64,000 nt of DNA from Hofstenia miamia (GCA_900660155.1 CABFPE010000524.1:1-64000), one strand, 5' to 3'; positions 24,023-38,527 are shown, counted from the first letter of the stretch. Program-made: numbers and translations. Notes: generated by a model from the letters alone, not told the origin.

Positions 24023-27000
24023 GTAAGGTTATATCGATATAAATTAATGTTTATGATTTTTCCTTCTAATCATCTGCATGGAGATTAGATCATTATAATT
24101 TTTACTTAAGAACTGATGGATTAATTTTTCTTGATGCATGATTTCAAGCAAAAATTCCACCTTGTTAAATTTTTAATAAACTAACGAATCATGATATTCA
24201 ACATTAATAGAAGTGTATATATGTAAGGGTTGATTTTTATTTCTGAATGTATTTATGAAATCTATTTTAATTGAACTTTTAGAGTCACAGTGTAATTTTA
24301 GAAAATAGGAAATATTTGGGTGAACCTCATCTCATTTGAAACTCAATATACACGCATTCGATGTAAAGTTGAATAAAAAATCGAATTCAATCCTAAGCGA
24401 TATTATATTGAAGGAATTGGATGATTAATTAAATTACGTGCCTAAAAGCTTCAAATAGAGATGCGTCCCACTTCTTGATAGGCGTTTTTTAATCTTGAGT
24501 GATAAAGGCGTTCTCTTTAGAACTCCAACACACCTATTGGGTGGGTTTTCAATTTTAGGAGGTTCCAATGCCGCTTGCTCCTCCCGCCAAAAATATGTTG
24601 TATAGCTTTCTAAAATTGTCAGTAAATTAACGAAAGAATTGTATAATATGATTTGTCAATTAACTATTTTGCCGCAATTATTCTTTTTGCTTTTTATGTT
24701 TTATTATTTCGATTGACTTTTCTAGTTGCCGCTTTATGTAAGTCTCCTATTTTTTGTATCTTTGTTCGAAACCATCTCGCAAACCTTGTTTCTTTTGATA
24801 TTTGCAAATGCGACAATGTTTTCATTTTAAGCCCACCCCATATTCAGGTTTCAATAGTAACAGCCCAATACCAAATGCCAATCCAAAACTGTGGGCCGGA
24901 CACAGTCCAAAGGCAAATAATAATTCGAAAGCGTTCTATGACCATCCCAGTTTCAAATTGCTAATCCGACTGAAATTGGCTTATTTTCAATTTACAGTAG
25001 CGGTGGTATCCCATTGGGGTTTGGTTAAAATGCATTATGCAGTTTCCGCTGTTAATTCATATTTTTAAAGATTTCGTAAAATTCTTTAGGTTTTCTTAAG
25101 TAACGTTGAATTATGTGCATTAGATATGTTTCAAAATATTTTTTGTTCGCCTATTATATGTTTTTCAATACGGTGGTTTTTAAACGATTAAAACTAGTAT
25201 TAAAACTAGTTTTCAAGAAACTTGCTAAGGAATACAATTGTACTTCCGTCCAAAATATAAATGCGGCAGAGAGTAGGATTGCCATTTAAATTTACACCAC
25301 GTTTAGTAAACTAGATCAATGCTATCTTGCATTCCTTCATGTTTGCGATTGGAGTTTGTAAAAGTTAAGATTAAGGTTGTGAAGTTAGAGTCAGTTCAAG
25401 GGAATCATAAGGTGTGAACTTTCTTGGAATTGCATATTATCTTAACTAAGACACAAATATGAAGCAATTATTGCATTTGCCAGAGATGTACATAGGAAAA
25501 ATATTTAGGCCAAACTGGGCCAGACTTTGGAAAATGGGCCTCGGCCGAATTCTGCCCAAACCCTTGCCAAACATTTTTGTTTGAGGCATATAATATAATC
25601 TAAACACTGAAGTTGAAAAACTTTGAGTTTTATAAAAGCATGTGTGATACTAAGCCAAACTTCAAAACGTTAATTATATTTTCACCACATTGTTTATGCA
25701 TTATATAGCATTCGCTGCATTTGGGTGATTTGCTACATAGTAGTCAGTTTCTTGAAGTTTCGACCCATTTTCTCTAACAACCTCTCCTCAATCCCGGCGT
25801 ATGGTCTTTAGAGATATTGTAATAATTTCAAATATTGTGTTGTATATTCATAAAATGTAAACATTTTTCTAGTAATCTACCCATTTGAAATTGTCATTCT
25901 AACGCAACCGGCATTCTTATGTCATATCCCCTTATAATCAAATGAAATTGCGGCACACTTTTAGACTTGAAGCTTTGCGCGAGATTTATATGAATATATA
26001 TCCTTAAGTGTTTAACAAAAGTGTCAAGTTTTGTAAAATGTAAGAAAATTATCGTGCTGCATTAGCTTTTAGTTGAAAAGTACAGGAAACGAATTTTAAA
26101 GGCAACGTCGAGGAAGAATTCTTTTAATTTTAGCTAAAAACAAAGTTTATTTGATAAATCCCAGCATGCGCTGTCCCATTTCCTCAAAGCGTTTTGGGTA
26201 GTGTCGCCTCCTTTGCGGTGACTTCAAAGACGCTGTCAAAAGTAACGTAAAGTAATTTTTGAAATTATTTTAAGTCAATGTCGTTTTAAATGGCTAAATG
26301 CATTTCTCTCATTCAATTATCGCATCACGCGAAAACCTCTTTTTTCGCACATCACTTGTGGTAGTAATGTGTGTTACTTCTGCTACTACGTGTCCCTGAT
26401 CCACGGTTTGTCACATCAAACAGTAACTCTTTTTTAGCAAATTGTAAATAATGAATTCTGTCTGAGGTGGACTGAACTCCTATACCTCAAAGATGTACTT
26501 TCAGGCCCAAAACAGTCAAGGAAATTAATAAAATGGCTTACTTCGCAATCAGGTTTGACACATTTGATTATAAGTTGATTTCTATAGGGAATTGTATCGA
26601 ACCTGTTTGCAACTACAGAAATATTATTTAATATGCTTTTACTGGATCGCGTGATAAACAAAATTATCCAGTCTTATGCAAAAAAACATGGAATGTTTGA
26701 CGCAAAAATTTTGGCTCATAATTATGCACATGTTTTTTTACAACGACAGTGAATGATTTTATTTTCACAGTGTCGATGTAATCTTATTGCTTATAAAATT
26801 TACCTCCCGACTGTACATTTCACACATGTGTCAGTACCAAAATAAAAAACCCGTTTCTGAAAGTATTCATATATTATTCTTTACACCGTTTCAAACGTCT
26901 TTTCTAACCGGAATACAGCTTACTTAAAAATTAAATCACATAAATATCCTTACCACACAAGTTTACACATTCATGTATGTGAAAACTAGCAATTTAAACT

Positions 27001-29419
27001 CAATTTTTTTATCTATTTCTTATCACACATGATTAATAAGATGTATGAAGACTATATAATACAAATTATCTAAGATTTCCTTTTAAGCTAACTAAAAAGA
27101 ATATCGGATTTTCATTCTCAATATCTTTCATAAGGAAGGGAGAAGCGAATGTGATTGTCTCAGACCGCGGGAAAGATCTGACTGCGGTGCTCTAGAAAAC
27201 TTTTTCTCTTTGCATAACTCGTTAAGTAAGTATTTCTAGGTAATCGATGTTTAGCTTATTTCCAACTCCAAGGTCTTTAGTGGTTAATATGCTATCAAAG
27301 TGCTAAATTTGAGAATAATACAGGAAAAAGAATTGCCTTTCATTCTGACGTCCTGATCCTGATCATATATATTTTGCCTATACAATGGTAACATGAGAGG
27401 AGCAATACGAGGCATTTCCGTAACATCATAGTGCGGATGTACTCTTTCTAATAATTCAACGTTGTGTACTCTGAGTGCACAGACTATTCCATTGTTGCGG
27501 ATTTTGCAACAAGTTTAGACAATTCTTTGCGCTCTCGACATTTTTTTGAGTATGTGCCAGACTTTGACGCAATAAGAAGCTCTTGAAGCATTGATTAAAT
27601 TTGAGAAGAATATCCTAAAGCCTTGTAGAGTTGCTGCAAAATATCAATATATGATTATGATTACCCATGATTTTAATCTCTCGAATATTCTTTATTTCAT
27701 TATATTTTCCATCGTATTTCAATGTGTTATGTTTTTGTCATTGTTTATTAATGCCTCTTCTACTTCGAAAAGTTCCAAAAGCAGCCTAACAAAAACTCCT
27801 GATTTAAATGCTTAATGGTCCACAACATAAGAGTCCATGCTGTACATGAAAATTTAGGAATACCAAATGTATTCATCGTACTTATAAAAATTTTGACGTT
27901 TGAATTTATATTGAAATAATATTTTCCAATGTAAAATCCCTTTGATATCTGAAAGTGAACTCCAGCATTGAATGTGGTCACATGCTCTTCGACTTAGACT
28001 TCTATACTCGGACAAATGTACACTACCTAAAGCGGGATTAACAAAGTTCAAAAAATTGAAACTCATGTAAAAAATAGTTTGTGGTGATTTCGCTAATTAC
28101 TGCTTACGCAAAAGAAGTCATTTTCAATAAATCAAAATATTGTAATATTTTGATGTCAAATATGAACTGAATATATTTATTTTGCATTTTTTGTATTGCA
28201 ATATTATGGCAATCATTATTGTAAGGCATTGAAGTTTTGGCCACAGGGACGTCAGTGGCAAAAGACAATCTAAAGAAGCTTTTTTTGTCAAATATTATGC
28301 TAATATTTTGTGTTTTGGCGCTTAAATTACAATCCGTGGTTATCTTAAAAACACAATAGAATTTTTCGAATGATTTCCAACACGTATTTTGAAGCGCTTA
28401 GAACAAAGCGTAGCTTGATGCTCGATGAATTTTGAATAAAAAATTTAACGGGCTTGACCGTTCATTTTCTCCGAGAACTCTGAGTTTTCCGAAGATTGTG
28501 AATCATTATTAAACTTATAAAGAAATAAATGTATTTGCTTAAAATTCATCATGCAATATGTGCAGTCAATATTTTTAAATTAGTTTCTTGCATCCTCTAT
28601 GTAGTCTTTCTATCATAATAGTTTTTATTTATGTACAGATATATCAAGATTTCTGCTAAAAACGTGAAAACATTGACATAAACTTATTAAATTTGTCATT
28701 CGTAGATTTTCCACAATGATATATATATATATATATATATATGGACCTAGAAAGTTATTTTAAAAATTCGGAAAATTTTCAATTTCGAGCACTATTGTTT
28801 GCACGCCCTTCCTATGCATATTTTAAATGTGTCCAACATGCGAGTTAATAGACTAAATGCGAAGAATTAAATGTTCAAGATAACATCATTTGTCTTGTCT
28901 GGTCAATTATATTATATCAAATAAATTGATTTGCAGTCGTGAGGATTATAAATTTGGATATGGATAGCCTTGCTATGACACGCTTTATTGATAATTTTCG
29001 TAGTTTGTTTTAGGCTTCAATGTAACAAAGTATTGTTAATGTATTTTGATAGCAAACATGTCGATATCTGTGCTTATGCCAATCTATTTGTTTAGCTCAC
29101 TCTATCAATTTTACAGCATTGCTATATCATTAAAATTAGTTTTGCCCGCCCTTACGCTTTGATTGGCATGTTTCAATCAGCTGTGAATATATATATTACG
29201 AGCTCACTCGTTGGCCGTCCCCTCTCATTTACATTGGCTCACTGTGAATTTATTATTGTTGAAAGCTATGCTCTGTCTTGCGCCGCCTATCTCCACAAAT
29301 TAGATAGTCGATTCTCTTCTCGCCCAATCACGCACACGGAGGCAATACTATCACAGCAATTTATTATTTACAATTTGCTCTTTGTTAGTGGTCGAGTTGT
29401 GTTTTATCTCCAAATTAAT
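24023..29419. other. Intergenic region upstream of the Frizzled gene
   Basis: No gene supported. (TA)n at 28719-28742. The last 260 bases before the chosen Frizzled start stay open in the Frizzled frame (from 29159) and are less AT-rich. They are probably 5' UTR. A core promoter could not be identified with confidence. Confidence 0.5.
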
Positions 29420-30991
29420 ATGCTGCAGAAGACACTGTTCGTTATCTACGCATTTCTAAACTTTTGCATGTTTGTGTACTCTAAAGATGACGTCTGCGTT
29501 CCACTTCTTATGAACAAATTGTGTTCACACTACAATATGACTCGTTTACCTAACGCACTTGGGCACTTCACTCAAGAGGACGTGAATTTGGAGATTATGC
29601 AGTTCGTTCCTCTAGTTGAAATCGGTTGTTCTGAAGATCTACAATTTCTTATTTGCAGTGTCTTTTTTCCAATGTGCTCACCAAATTATAATGAAAGAAT
29701 CCCGGTTTGCAGGCCGCTCTGCGAACGTGCTTTCAAGGGATGTAATCCTATAATGAAAGAATATGGCTTCGATTGGCCACAGGCGATGAGCTGTGAAAAA
29801 TTCCCAGTTAAAAAAACTTCGGAAGTCATGTGTATGGATAGACCGGATGCTAATGAGAAACCTAAGCCTCCGGCACCAATCGCTTCGACTGACACCAAGT
29901 GTGAGTGCAAATGCTCAGAACCATTAGTAACTATCCCTCCTTCTTGGGATGCGGAATATCGTCAAAATATTACCACAGCTGGAATTAGACATTGTGCACA
30001 ACCCTGTCACAGCGCACATCTGAGCTCTAGTGAAGAGAGTTTCATGAGCATGTGGTTAGCTCTTTGGTCATTTTTATGTTCTGCTTCAACACTTTTAGTA
30101 TTTCTCACTTTCCTTATCGACACAGCACGTTTTCCATATCCCGAAAGACCTATCATTTTCCTCTCAGTGTGTTATTTTATGGTGGCAGCTGGATTCTTAA
30201 CTCGCGGTATTTTCGGGCATAAGATAGCTTGCTCAACAGACCATCCTGAAATGGTACGGTATGAAGCTGGATCAGTCTTATGCACAGTTGTTTTTGTGCT
30301 GGTATATTACTTTGGAATGGCAGCAGCATTGTGGTGGGTTATTCTATCTTTAACTTGGTTCTTGGCAGCTGGACTTAAATGGAGCAGTGAAGCTATTACT
30401 ACTTATTCCTGGTGGTTTCATGCCATTGGTTGGACATTACCTGCTGCTCAAGCTGTCGTAGCCGTTTTTGCGCAAGCTGTCGATGGTGATTCCGTCGCTG
30501 GCATCTGCTCAGTTGGTAATCATAATCTTTTTCATCTGTGGTTGTTTGTACTCGGTCCGTTAATTGGATATATGTCTGTAGGTGTTGCTTTCCTCTTCGG
30601 GGGATTTGTATCTCTATTTCGTATTCGCCACGTAATCAAAGCTGGTGGAACAAAGACAGATAAACTTGAAAAACTTATGATTCGTATTGGGGTATTTTCA
30701 GTGTTGTATACATTGCCGACAATTGCTCTTGTACTATGTTATCTATACGAACAGCACTACCGTGTGGAGTGGGAGCGTAGCATTGCCTGCAACCATGCCA
30801 AATGTGGTCGCCGCCCTGACTATGCCGTTTTCATACTTAAATATTTCATGAGTCTTGTCGTCGGTACAACATCTGGATTTTGGATTTGGACGAGCAAAAC
30901 AATAACATCATGGGGTCAGTTTGTTGACAAGCTTCTGTGCAGAACTCGCCCTGTAGAATTGGGTAAGCCACCCCTCCTGACGCACGTCTAA
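29420..30991 (+). CDS. fz5/8-like: Frizzled-class Wnt receptor, Fz5/8 type
   Basis: Encodes a 523-residue seven-pass receptor that binds Wnt ligands at the cell surface and signals through Dishevelled. The start chosen gives a clean signal peptide (residues 1-21, hydrophobic LFVIYAFLNFCMFVY). The cysteine-rich Wnt-binding domain covers about 26-138 with all ten cysteines (26, 35, 70, 79, 86, 97, 101, 108, 125, 138). A Pro-rich linker and a C-E-C-K-C segment (161-165) follow. The seven membrane helices run from about 211 to 492. Then come the Dishevelled-docking motif K-T-x-x-x-W (493-498) and a C-terminal T-H-V, which fits a class I PDZ ligand. GGTKTDKLEKLMIRIG (409-424) and YLYEQHYR (441-448) are typical of Fz5/8 rather than Fz1/2/7 or Fz9/10. 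Likely N-glycosylation sites are N39 and N183. The frame is open back to 29159 with an earlier ATG at 29168, but that start would bury the signal peptide. No introns; no neighbour is functionally linked. Confidence 0.96.
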   Translation: MLQKTLFVIYAFLNFCMFVYSKDDVCVPLLMNKLCSHYNMTRLPNALGHFTQEDVNLEIMQFVPLVEIGCSEDLQFLICSVFFPMCSPNYNERIPVCRPLCERAFKGCNPIMKEYGFDWPQAMSCEKFPVKKTSEVMCMDRPDANEKPKPPAPIASTDTKCECKCSEPLVTIPPSWDAEYRQNITTAGIRHCAQPCHSAHLSSSEESFMSMWLALWSFLCSASTLLVFLTFLIDTARFPYPERPIIFLSVCYFMVAAGFLTRGIFGHKIACSTDHPEMVRYEAGSVLCTVVFVLVYYFGMAAALWWVILSLTWFLAAGLKWSSEAITTYSWWFHAIGWTLPAAQAVVAVFAQAVDGDSVAGICSVGNHNLFHLWLFVLGPLIGYMSVGVAFLFGGFVSLFRIRHVIKAGGTKTDKLEKLMIRIGVFSVLYTLPTIALVLCYLYEQHYRVEWERSIACNHAKCGRRPDYAVFILKYFMSLVVGTTSGFWIWTSKTITSWGQFVDKLLCRTRPVELGKPPLLTHV

Positions 30992-33900
30992 CTCTCTCCT
31001 ACATAGCATGTTGTGTGTATGTTCGGACAAGCTTCACTAGGGTTTACGGCCGTCATCAGTGCGTACACGTGCAAGGCGCGGCTTTGGAGCAACAGGGTAC
31101 GAAACTTTCACCGTCTCAACGCAGTGTTTTCGAGATTTCTCCTCGGAATTTTCAATTTGTTCAATTTTGTAAATATATAAACTTTACATGTTTTTTTATT
31201 ATCTTGGAATTATTAATAGATTTTGTAATTAGCATTTTGCGAGTAATATGTGTATTTGTTATTTTTAATGTGATTATGTTGATTTTAGCATAAAATGTTT
31301 GTTTCGTATATTTCCACTTCTTTTATTTACCTGCAGTATTAATTAACTTGCAAACAGCCTATTTAATGACACATACGCAGAAAATTTAAATGCAGTTTTA
31401 AATGCCAGCAATTTGCAAAATAAATGTCAAGATTCGAAAATAAGTTCTGAACAGATTATTTCGTCCCAGAAAACAAATGTCAATGCATATTAATCTGCTC
31501 TGTATAAAACCTTGTTGGCATTGGCTTCAATATTACAAATGAGAGGTAATTGTAATTTTGGTCATTGTTCGGGTTTTAGAAGAATTAGCCGTTCATGTAA
31601 TGGTTTAATATTAAGCAGAAAGGCGATTTGAAAGAAATCTTTGAAGCTAATGTATTTTCATTAATATTAATGGATGTTTAAAATTAAATGCCCCGGCAGT
31701 CATTTCCAACGAGACCAGTTCTGCACCACAGTATTGTAAGTTTGTACCCTCAGTAGTAGAAAGAATTCACCATAAACTTATTCCAAGCAATCACCGTTTT
31801 TTATTTATAATATGAAGTTTGGACACAATACATTACTAGGGTACGCTAGACACTAAAATGTATATTAAATTAATCGATATCTATATAATCGATGTATGCA
31901 AAACAGTAAATTTCCATTGAATAAGGCTTTAAAACCTAATAGAAAGTCGATTTACAAGCTGTAAAATAATTATTTAAGGAACAGTGGTGACTCATTATAC
32001 ACCTCCCCAACTTGTCGCAAGTACATGGTAACTTTTCTACAAACGGTTATTGTGGAGAATTGTGGTGACCTATTAAATTCTGTAAAACGTACGGAAGTCT
32101 TTTTACCGAATTGTCAAGTCGTCGGTACTTTTGATTCTTCCCAAAAACTTTCATTAGCAATTGGTTTCATGCGATAATTAATATTAAAATTCATTAGAGA
32201 TTATTTGTACAAAATTAATATTTCATTAAACACTTGCGCTTAAATCAAATTACAATATTACTCTTTATTTGTTTAATGTTTTGTGCTTTGGGAAACTAAT
32301 TACAATAACTAGCTGATAGCAATGTTTCACTTCTTGTAGGTTTTTATTCAAAATATTCCTTTATTTCCATAGCAAACAAGGAATTTTGACTTCAATTTGC
32401 AATATAAAGCGTTATTAAATTTTATCAACAAATGGGCGTAACTTTATAATTGACAGACCATTTCCCGAAAACCCCATTTTCTAAACTACTTTATTTTCTT
32501 AAGATTTTAACACTAAATGAAATAATACAAAAGTGCTATCAAATCCCAAGCAATATCAATTTATTAGTGTTTTTATTTTTATCTATTAATTTGCAATAAG
32601 TGCTATGTATGATAATTAAGTAAGTATTGGACTTTTTGTATCTGGATGGAGTTAGGTTCGATGTTGATGCATTTTAACATAGGATGTTTTAAGCACTGGT
32701 TAAAAGTTGTTACAATATTCGTGTAGTTGGATTGTTATTGAAAATCTTCAACATTAATATAGCCAGAGCCAGCTTAATTAAATTTTTGGTTACTAACTTA
32801 GGATAATACCAGCTTATCAGAATTGCAAACTATGATTTGAATTAAGGGTGTAGCCAGAAATCCCAAAATTTGCGAAAGGGAGGGGCGATTTGACAAAAAT
32901 TGGAAAATTTATTCTGTAGGCGTATAATGATTAATGTAAAGCCTATATATGCAAATTATAGTCGTGTATCTTCCTTGTCCGATGATATTTAATGGATCTT
33001 ATTTAAGCATCCCCCTTTGCTACGAGACTAATCGCAATTTTTTACTACTGTTTTAATTATGCTGGGTTTAAAGTAATCAAAATAGTCTTAAATAAATTTA
33101 GGAGGCGCAAAAACATAGTTTAACATTATTATTTAAGAATACTCTGCTTCTCCAACTCTGTGTAGTTATTGAAATCAAACTTTAACCTATTTCTTCTGCT
33201 ACATTTATTTAACTGCATCTGATTTTTACTCCAAGCGCTTTTGTAAATGTCTACCTTTTAACAAATTGCTATTGCTGATGATCAAATATATTCCGAAACA
33301 TCCTCCTTCTGTATTATTTTTGCTTTACATTTGATGGATTAAATGTAAGCAATTTCTCTCAAGTTCGTACTTTGGATTTTCTAACTTCTCATCATATTAC
33401 CAATTTTTTAAAACTTTTATAAAAAAGTTTTCAGTTTAACTGAAATACTTTAAGGTTGAAAACCAGACTGGGTAAGCCATACTCCAATAATCATTGCTTA
33501 CTGCCTAATTTAGCCAATGAAGTTTTAACATCAAGTGTCTTATACAATATATCTAGCCAATATTTTAGATAATTTCTTGTATTTTTAATGTACAAACAGA
33601 TTCCTGCTCCGGCTTTAAATGTTGAGTATGAGTATAAACACTAAAGAATAAACAATGCATCAACCAATTCGTGAGAAACGAATTTTAATGAAATTTAACT
33701 CTATTTCTACTAGTCCTACTTTTAAGTAACAAATCGATTTTTCCGCATTTTTGAAAAAATTTATCCAAACCTGTTAGGAAATATTAAAAGCCTTTTGCAT
33801 ACACGCTGGACACATCTATAGGTGTGTGTGTGTGTGTGTGCACTCATGTAATGATGAAGTTATTTCTATGGCTGACGTATACAAAAATAATAATCTTTTT

Positions 33901-34050
33901 CAGTGAGAAGTCCAATTTTTGTAAAAACACTCAAATTCATACCATACCAAATGCTCAGGTAAAGAATGAGTCATTGTAATGCCCATGGAAACAACAAAAA
34001 CCCTCTATATTTTGCTTTCTGGAGAAAAAACCGTGCGCAAAGTCAGAAGC
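30992..34050. other. Frizzled 3' flank and intergenic DNA
   Basis: The first 200 bases are of balanced composition and probably 3' UTR. The 92-codon frame there (31015-31293) has no motif and degenerates into AT-rich sequence. An AGGGTGTAGCCAGAA motif at 32847 resembles a lone hAT end. (GT)n at 33822-33840. No gene seen. Confidence 0.5.
31419..31424 (+). promoter_or_regulatory. Candidate poly(A) signal of the Frizzled gene
   Basis: AATAAA, 428 bases after the stop codon. It is one of few canonical hexamers downstream, but in AT-rich DNA this is weak evidence. Confidence 0.35.
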
Positions 34051-34193
34051 AATTTAATTAATAAAAATTGCAATACATATAATTCAACTAAAAAGTTGTG
34101 CGCAAAGTTGTAAGTGTGTACACAAAATATTTTTGTTGTGAACTTTATAATTACGCAAAAAGTTGTGCGCAAAGTTGTAGGTGTGCACGCTAC
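34051..34193 (+). repeat. Right end of the TTAA-target element (partial copy)
   Basis: Matches 57427-57634 closely but with one fewer 66-bp subterminal unit (units begin at 34095 and 34162). It ends GTGCACGCTAC followed by TTAA (34194-34197), exactly as the longer copy does. The left terminus of this copy was not found. Confidence 0.85.
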
Positions 34194-34197
34194 TTAA

Positions 34198-37100
34198 CGC
34201 GTAAATAAAGAGGCATTGATTGAAACTGCAAAAATACCACCTGTTATATGTGAAATATTAGAATAGATATCTATTTTAACCAGGTCTTTTTATGAACAAT
34301 TTTTTATCAGGGATTCAGCTTGTAATCGTCTCAAACCATTGCTATCTCTGCGATAACTACATTTTGGATTTCTGTTGAGAATCACTAAGAGTTATATAGC
34401 AGATGATTGTTTCGTGGCGATTGAGTTTACTGTTTTATAGATTGAAATCTAATTGTCTGCAAGGTTTGTGCGATGAACGCACGTTTTATTACTTAATAGC
34501 CTAAGTATATATGTTAACTGGTTGATTAGCACCACAGATAAGATAAGCACGTTTTGATTTACTACTTTGTTAGTCAGAATTAAAGATCCGTTTAACTGGT
34601 ACCAGATTTACCACCATTTTATCAGAAAATATGTTTTAAAGCCCAATTGTTGCCATGCTAAAATTGGTATAGTGCAGCTTAAAATTAGGGTTTTAGTGGA
34701 GAAACTTCTGATGACCCATCTCAATGAATTATTAAGCTTGCTAGTTATTCAATTTATATAAGAACCAAACAGGGTGAGATCCGGATAAAATGGTTGTCCT
34801 CGAACTTTGAATGCACACGTTCCCGATCCGTAGTTATATTCAGTTTCGAATGTGAAAGAATTTCGAAACGAGTTATAACCAAGGACCAATATCTTTTTTC
34901 GAATGAGCAGGCCTTTGTAATATTTTGATAAAGATACCTACTTACGTTTTCATTTAATAAATTTACATATATTTTTTGAATTAAAATTTATATTTTTCTT
35001 ATTTTTACCTAACGGTCAAATTGAATGTAGCATAAGAAAATGGCAATGTGCAAAATTACAGAGAATATTTTCACAGGTGGCGAACGTTGTAGGAAATGGT
35101 GTCGTTTCCAAATAAGAGATAATGCTGTTTATGTGAACCACCCATTTAGGGTTCTTCTGCAAGATGACGCCAAGTTGCTGCTTCACCAAGAGCAATTTCG
35201 GTGAAAGTTCGTGCCGACATAGTGAATATTATTCTCTTTTGTCTTAGTGACACTTAGTTGCATGAAATTGTCCTTTGTCCGATTTTATATTAGAGAAATA
35301 CCAGGAATATCCCTGGTCGAAGATAGTTGTCAAGCAAGGTCGCTGCTGTAGATAAGTGAATGCCCTGGCAACTCTGAGACAAATGAAGATTAGCCATACG
35401 ATGATGTTATTGTTAATTCCAATTTCGACAAGTCTTTTATAGGCACAGTGTGACTTAGCAAATGAAGTGATTTAGGCCAATCACAAGCACTCATATAAAT
35501 ATATCGTATATTCTAATGCATTAACCCATTTTTGTGTCATCTCCATCAACGCTCTAGTTGTGGACCTTTTAATAACTACTCCAAATTGCATGTGGTCAAT
35601 GACTGCATGTTTTTGCGCAAAGTTCTTTTAAGAACTACATATATCTTCTACTAGAAAACGAGTACTATCATTAATATACACTCGATGAGTACATTCTTAA
35701 CCAAGACATGCCATATCAGAGCAGGCGAAGGGAGTATATCACAGTGTGAATGAAAATTGAGCAGTACAAATTCAACCTTGAATTCGTGAAGTATGCATTT
35801 GAGGATAAAACAGTTTGCAAAATACCTCACACTATTGATCAGTCATACCAGCCATCAGGTCAAGGTCTTGAGTAGATATCGGTTCGTAATTGCTAGCTAC
35901 AACAGTAACTTCGCGGTTGATGATATTAACTAGTGTCTGTTCATCATTTTTGCCAAACATTTGGCAGACGTTGGATTATCGTACTTTACTGGACCGGTTA
36001 AAAATAATTGTTTTTTGCAATTTCTATTTTTTGTCTACCAGTACCACTAGTCGCACTCGGATCTGAACATGTACACAAAATAATAGGTAGTGAGTTCAAG
36101 CAGATATTGTCCTTTTGTGTAACCATTTTCAATTATAAATTAAATAAACTAATATTAATACAAATTTGAGGACATTGTTATTTGAGTACCCATTTTTATG
36201 AATAGAATTCATAATTGTTTGTTTCCTTTAGAATGGAAATGTACAACAGATAACTTTATTTTCGAAGAATTTTAAGATAGTGTGTATGTGCTGAAGAATT
36301 TTTAATTAGGACACTTTGAGAAATGCGATCACTATCACAGTCTTTCATCGATAATTTAGATATAGCATCCAAAATATCATCGATCAATGTGTATAACATT
36401 TATTAGTTCGTATCATCAATATCACATGGGTTAAATACTGAATAAAACGTGTAATTAAAAGCATTCGACGTGTCATAAAAGTTTTCTATGGCTCTAACTC
36501 ATCAACTTAGTATAACTATAATCAAATGTGGAATTTTGAAGGTAGGTAGTACCATTTATTTCAATTGGATTTAAATTTCGGTTAAATTTCAACATGATAC
36601 TTTGGACTGATATTTTTAACTTGTAATATAATGTAATATGATTTAATTAAAATCTTGTTTCTTTCAAATACTAATCTTTGAAAATAAAATCAGTTGTAGA
36701 TTTCATTTATGTTAATTTATCATGGTGATGGATCGCGCTGCATCGTTGCGAAATCTTTGCTTAGTTGAACATGAGTCGCTTCGACTCAAAACACACATTT
36801 TATTCCTTTAATACTCATCTACCAACAACGTGGTCCAATATTTTAACATTAGCATGTGTTGTTAATAGGATCGTATTTAATTCTATAAATCAAAATGCTT
36901 GTTTATTTTTGTAAATGAAGAGTGTTTTTCAAAATGATTCTCGGGGACTAACAGGCTTCTTATTGTTAATCTGATAAAATAAAAGAAACTCTGATTGGAA
37001 ATTGAAATTGATTTTTATTGAACAAACCTCTCTATTAACCTTAATCAGCCCTGGGCCATTTTGCGTATTTCTAAGAATTGTCTCCAAACCTATTAGGAAA

Positions 37101-37729
37101 TTTGGGAATTGTGGAATAATAAAACTTTTTTTGTAAATACGCTCCCGTGTAATGGTTGTACTAACGTGTATTTTTCTGATTGAAACACTTGCAATTGTTT
37201 GAAATGCATTCAAGGGATCACCTTAATTCAGGTTCGCATAATATACTAGTCAGTTCTAAATCGTATTAGAGCAGCAGTTATCCTTGCGGAGTTCGGGATT
37301 GAAAGCTTAAAGGGGATTTTAAGACTTGAAGGATGTTTTTGGATTTTGAAAATCTTCATTAGTTAGTGAGTTATAAGTGTTTATATTTTTGGAAGAAGAC
37401 ATCACAGATTTTAAAAATATTCTTGGTAGTCAAAGGTTAAGATGTGTTAGGCTCATTAATCAACTTTAGTTCCTTAAATTAAGTTTACTTGATTGTTATC
37501 AAAATTATGATAAATTTCTTTATTTACTACTGTAGTTCAATTTTTTTATGAAATTGTGTTTCTTTGTTGTAAGTATTCTGAATTTTAAGCTTATTGGGTT
37601 ATGTTCAAGCGAAAATATATCCATTAATGTATAACTAACTATATCTAGTAATTTTATAATATTTAGAGTGATTTTAAAGAAATTTTACAAATCACCAGAT
37701 ATACACACATATTTAATTCTACTTTTCAC

Positions 37730-37773
<44 letters not shown>

Positions 37774-38527
37774 CATGGCCTCTCTCGTGAGTTGAACGTG
37801 TTTTTCATGCTAAATTTGACTATATAAACAATGTATCAATATAAAAACACTTTCAATAAATCTTTTGTAATATTTCATATCTATTTTTGCAATGAATACC
37901 CACATAAATTTTTTAGAACTAAATTTTTAGATGCGAATAAAGTAATATAATATGCAGTTCAATTTCAAATCTACAAAAAATACTTTTGCTATGAACACCC
38001 AAATTGCATTTCCATTATACTTGAGAAACTGAAGGAAAAAAACCCAAACAACGTTCACCTAGTGCATACCAATTTCTATGCATATTTATGAAATTTAAAG
38101 CAGTGCATTTCAGGAACTAACATAAATTCAAGAAAACTAACAAAATTTCAGTACTTAAGCACCAGATTATTAGAAAAAAACTGCACATTATACATATATA
38201 TGATTGGGATAAGAATTCCTAGCGTTGACTAACTGTTAAGACTTCCGTCTATGCTTTCTTATATCTTTGAAGTATTAAATTGAAGTTTCTTTTGATCCAC
38301 AAAAAATATGTTTAAAATATTAAATGTAACCATTACAATTTCACAAAATCTCTATTTAGTGAGAAATACATACTTCCAATAAGAATAATGATTGAGAAAT
38401 CCAAAATTTTGGATTTGTTAACAAATTTTTGATTTTATATAATTTCTTGGTTGTTGACAAATTATCAAAAATGTATGACCAATTTCCCATATTTACAAAT
38501 ATATTCACTAGACACTTATAAAATGTG

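Noticed and set aside
24653-25068. Two overlapping plus-strand frames of about 100 and 88 codons
   Set aside because: Different frames over the same DNA, no family motif, no flanking splice or repeat signal.
31015-31293. 92-codon frame just after the Frizzled stop
   Set aside because: Starts at a non-ATG codon (TTG would be at 31013, GTA at 31019) or weak context and decays into hydrophobic AT-rich residues; best read as 3' UTR.
36929-37213. 94-codon minus-strand frame
   Set aside because: No motif, atypical residue pattern, and an isolated position in AT-rich DNA.
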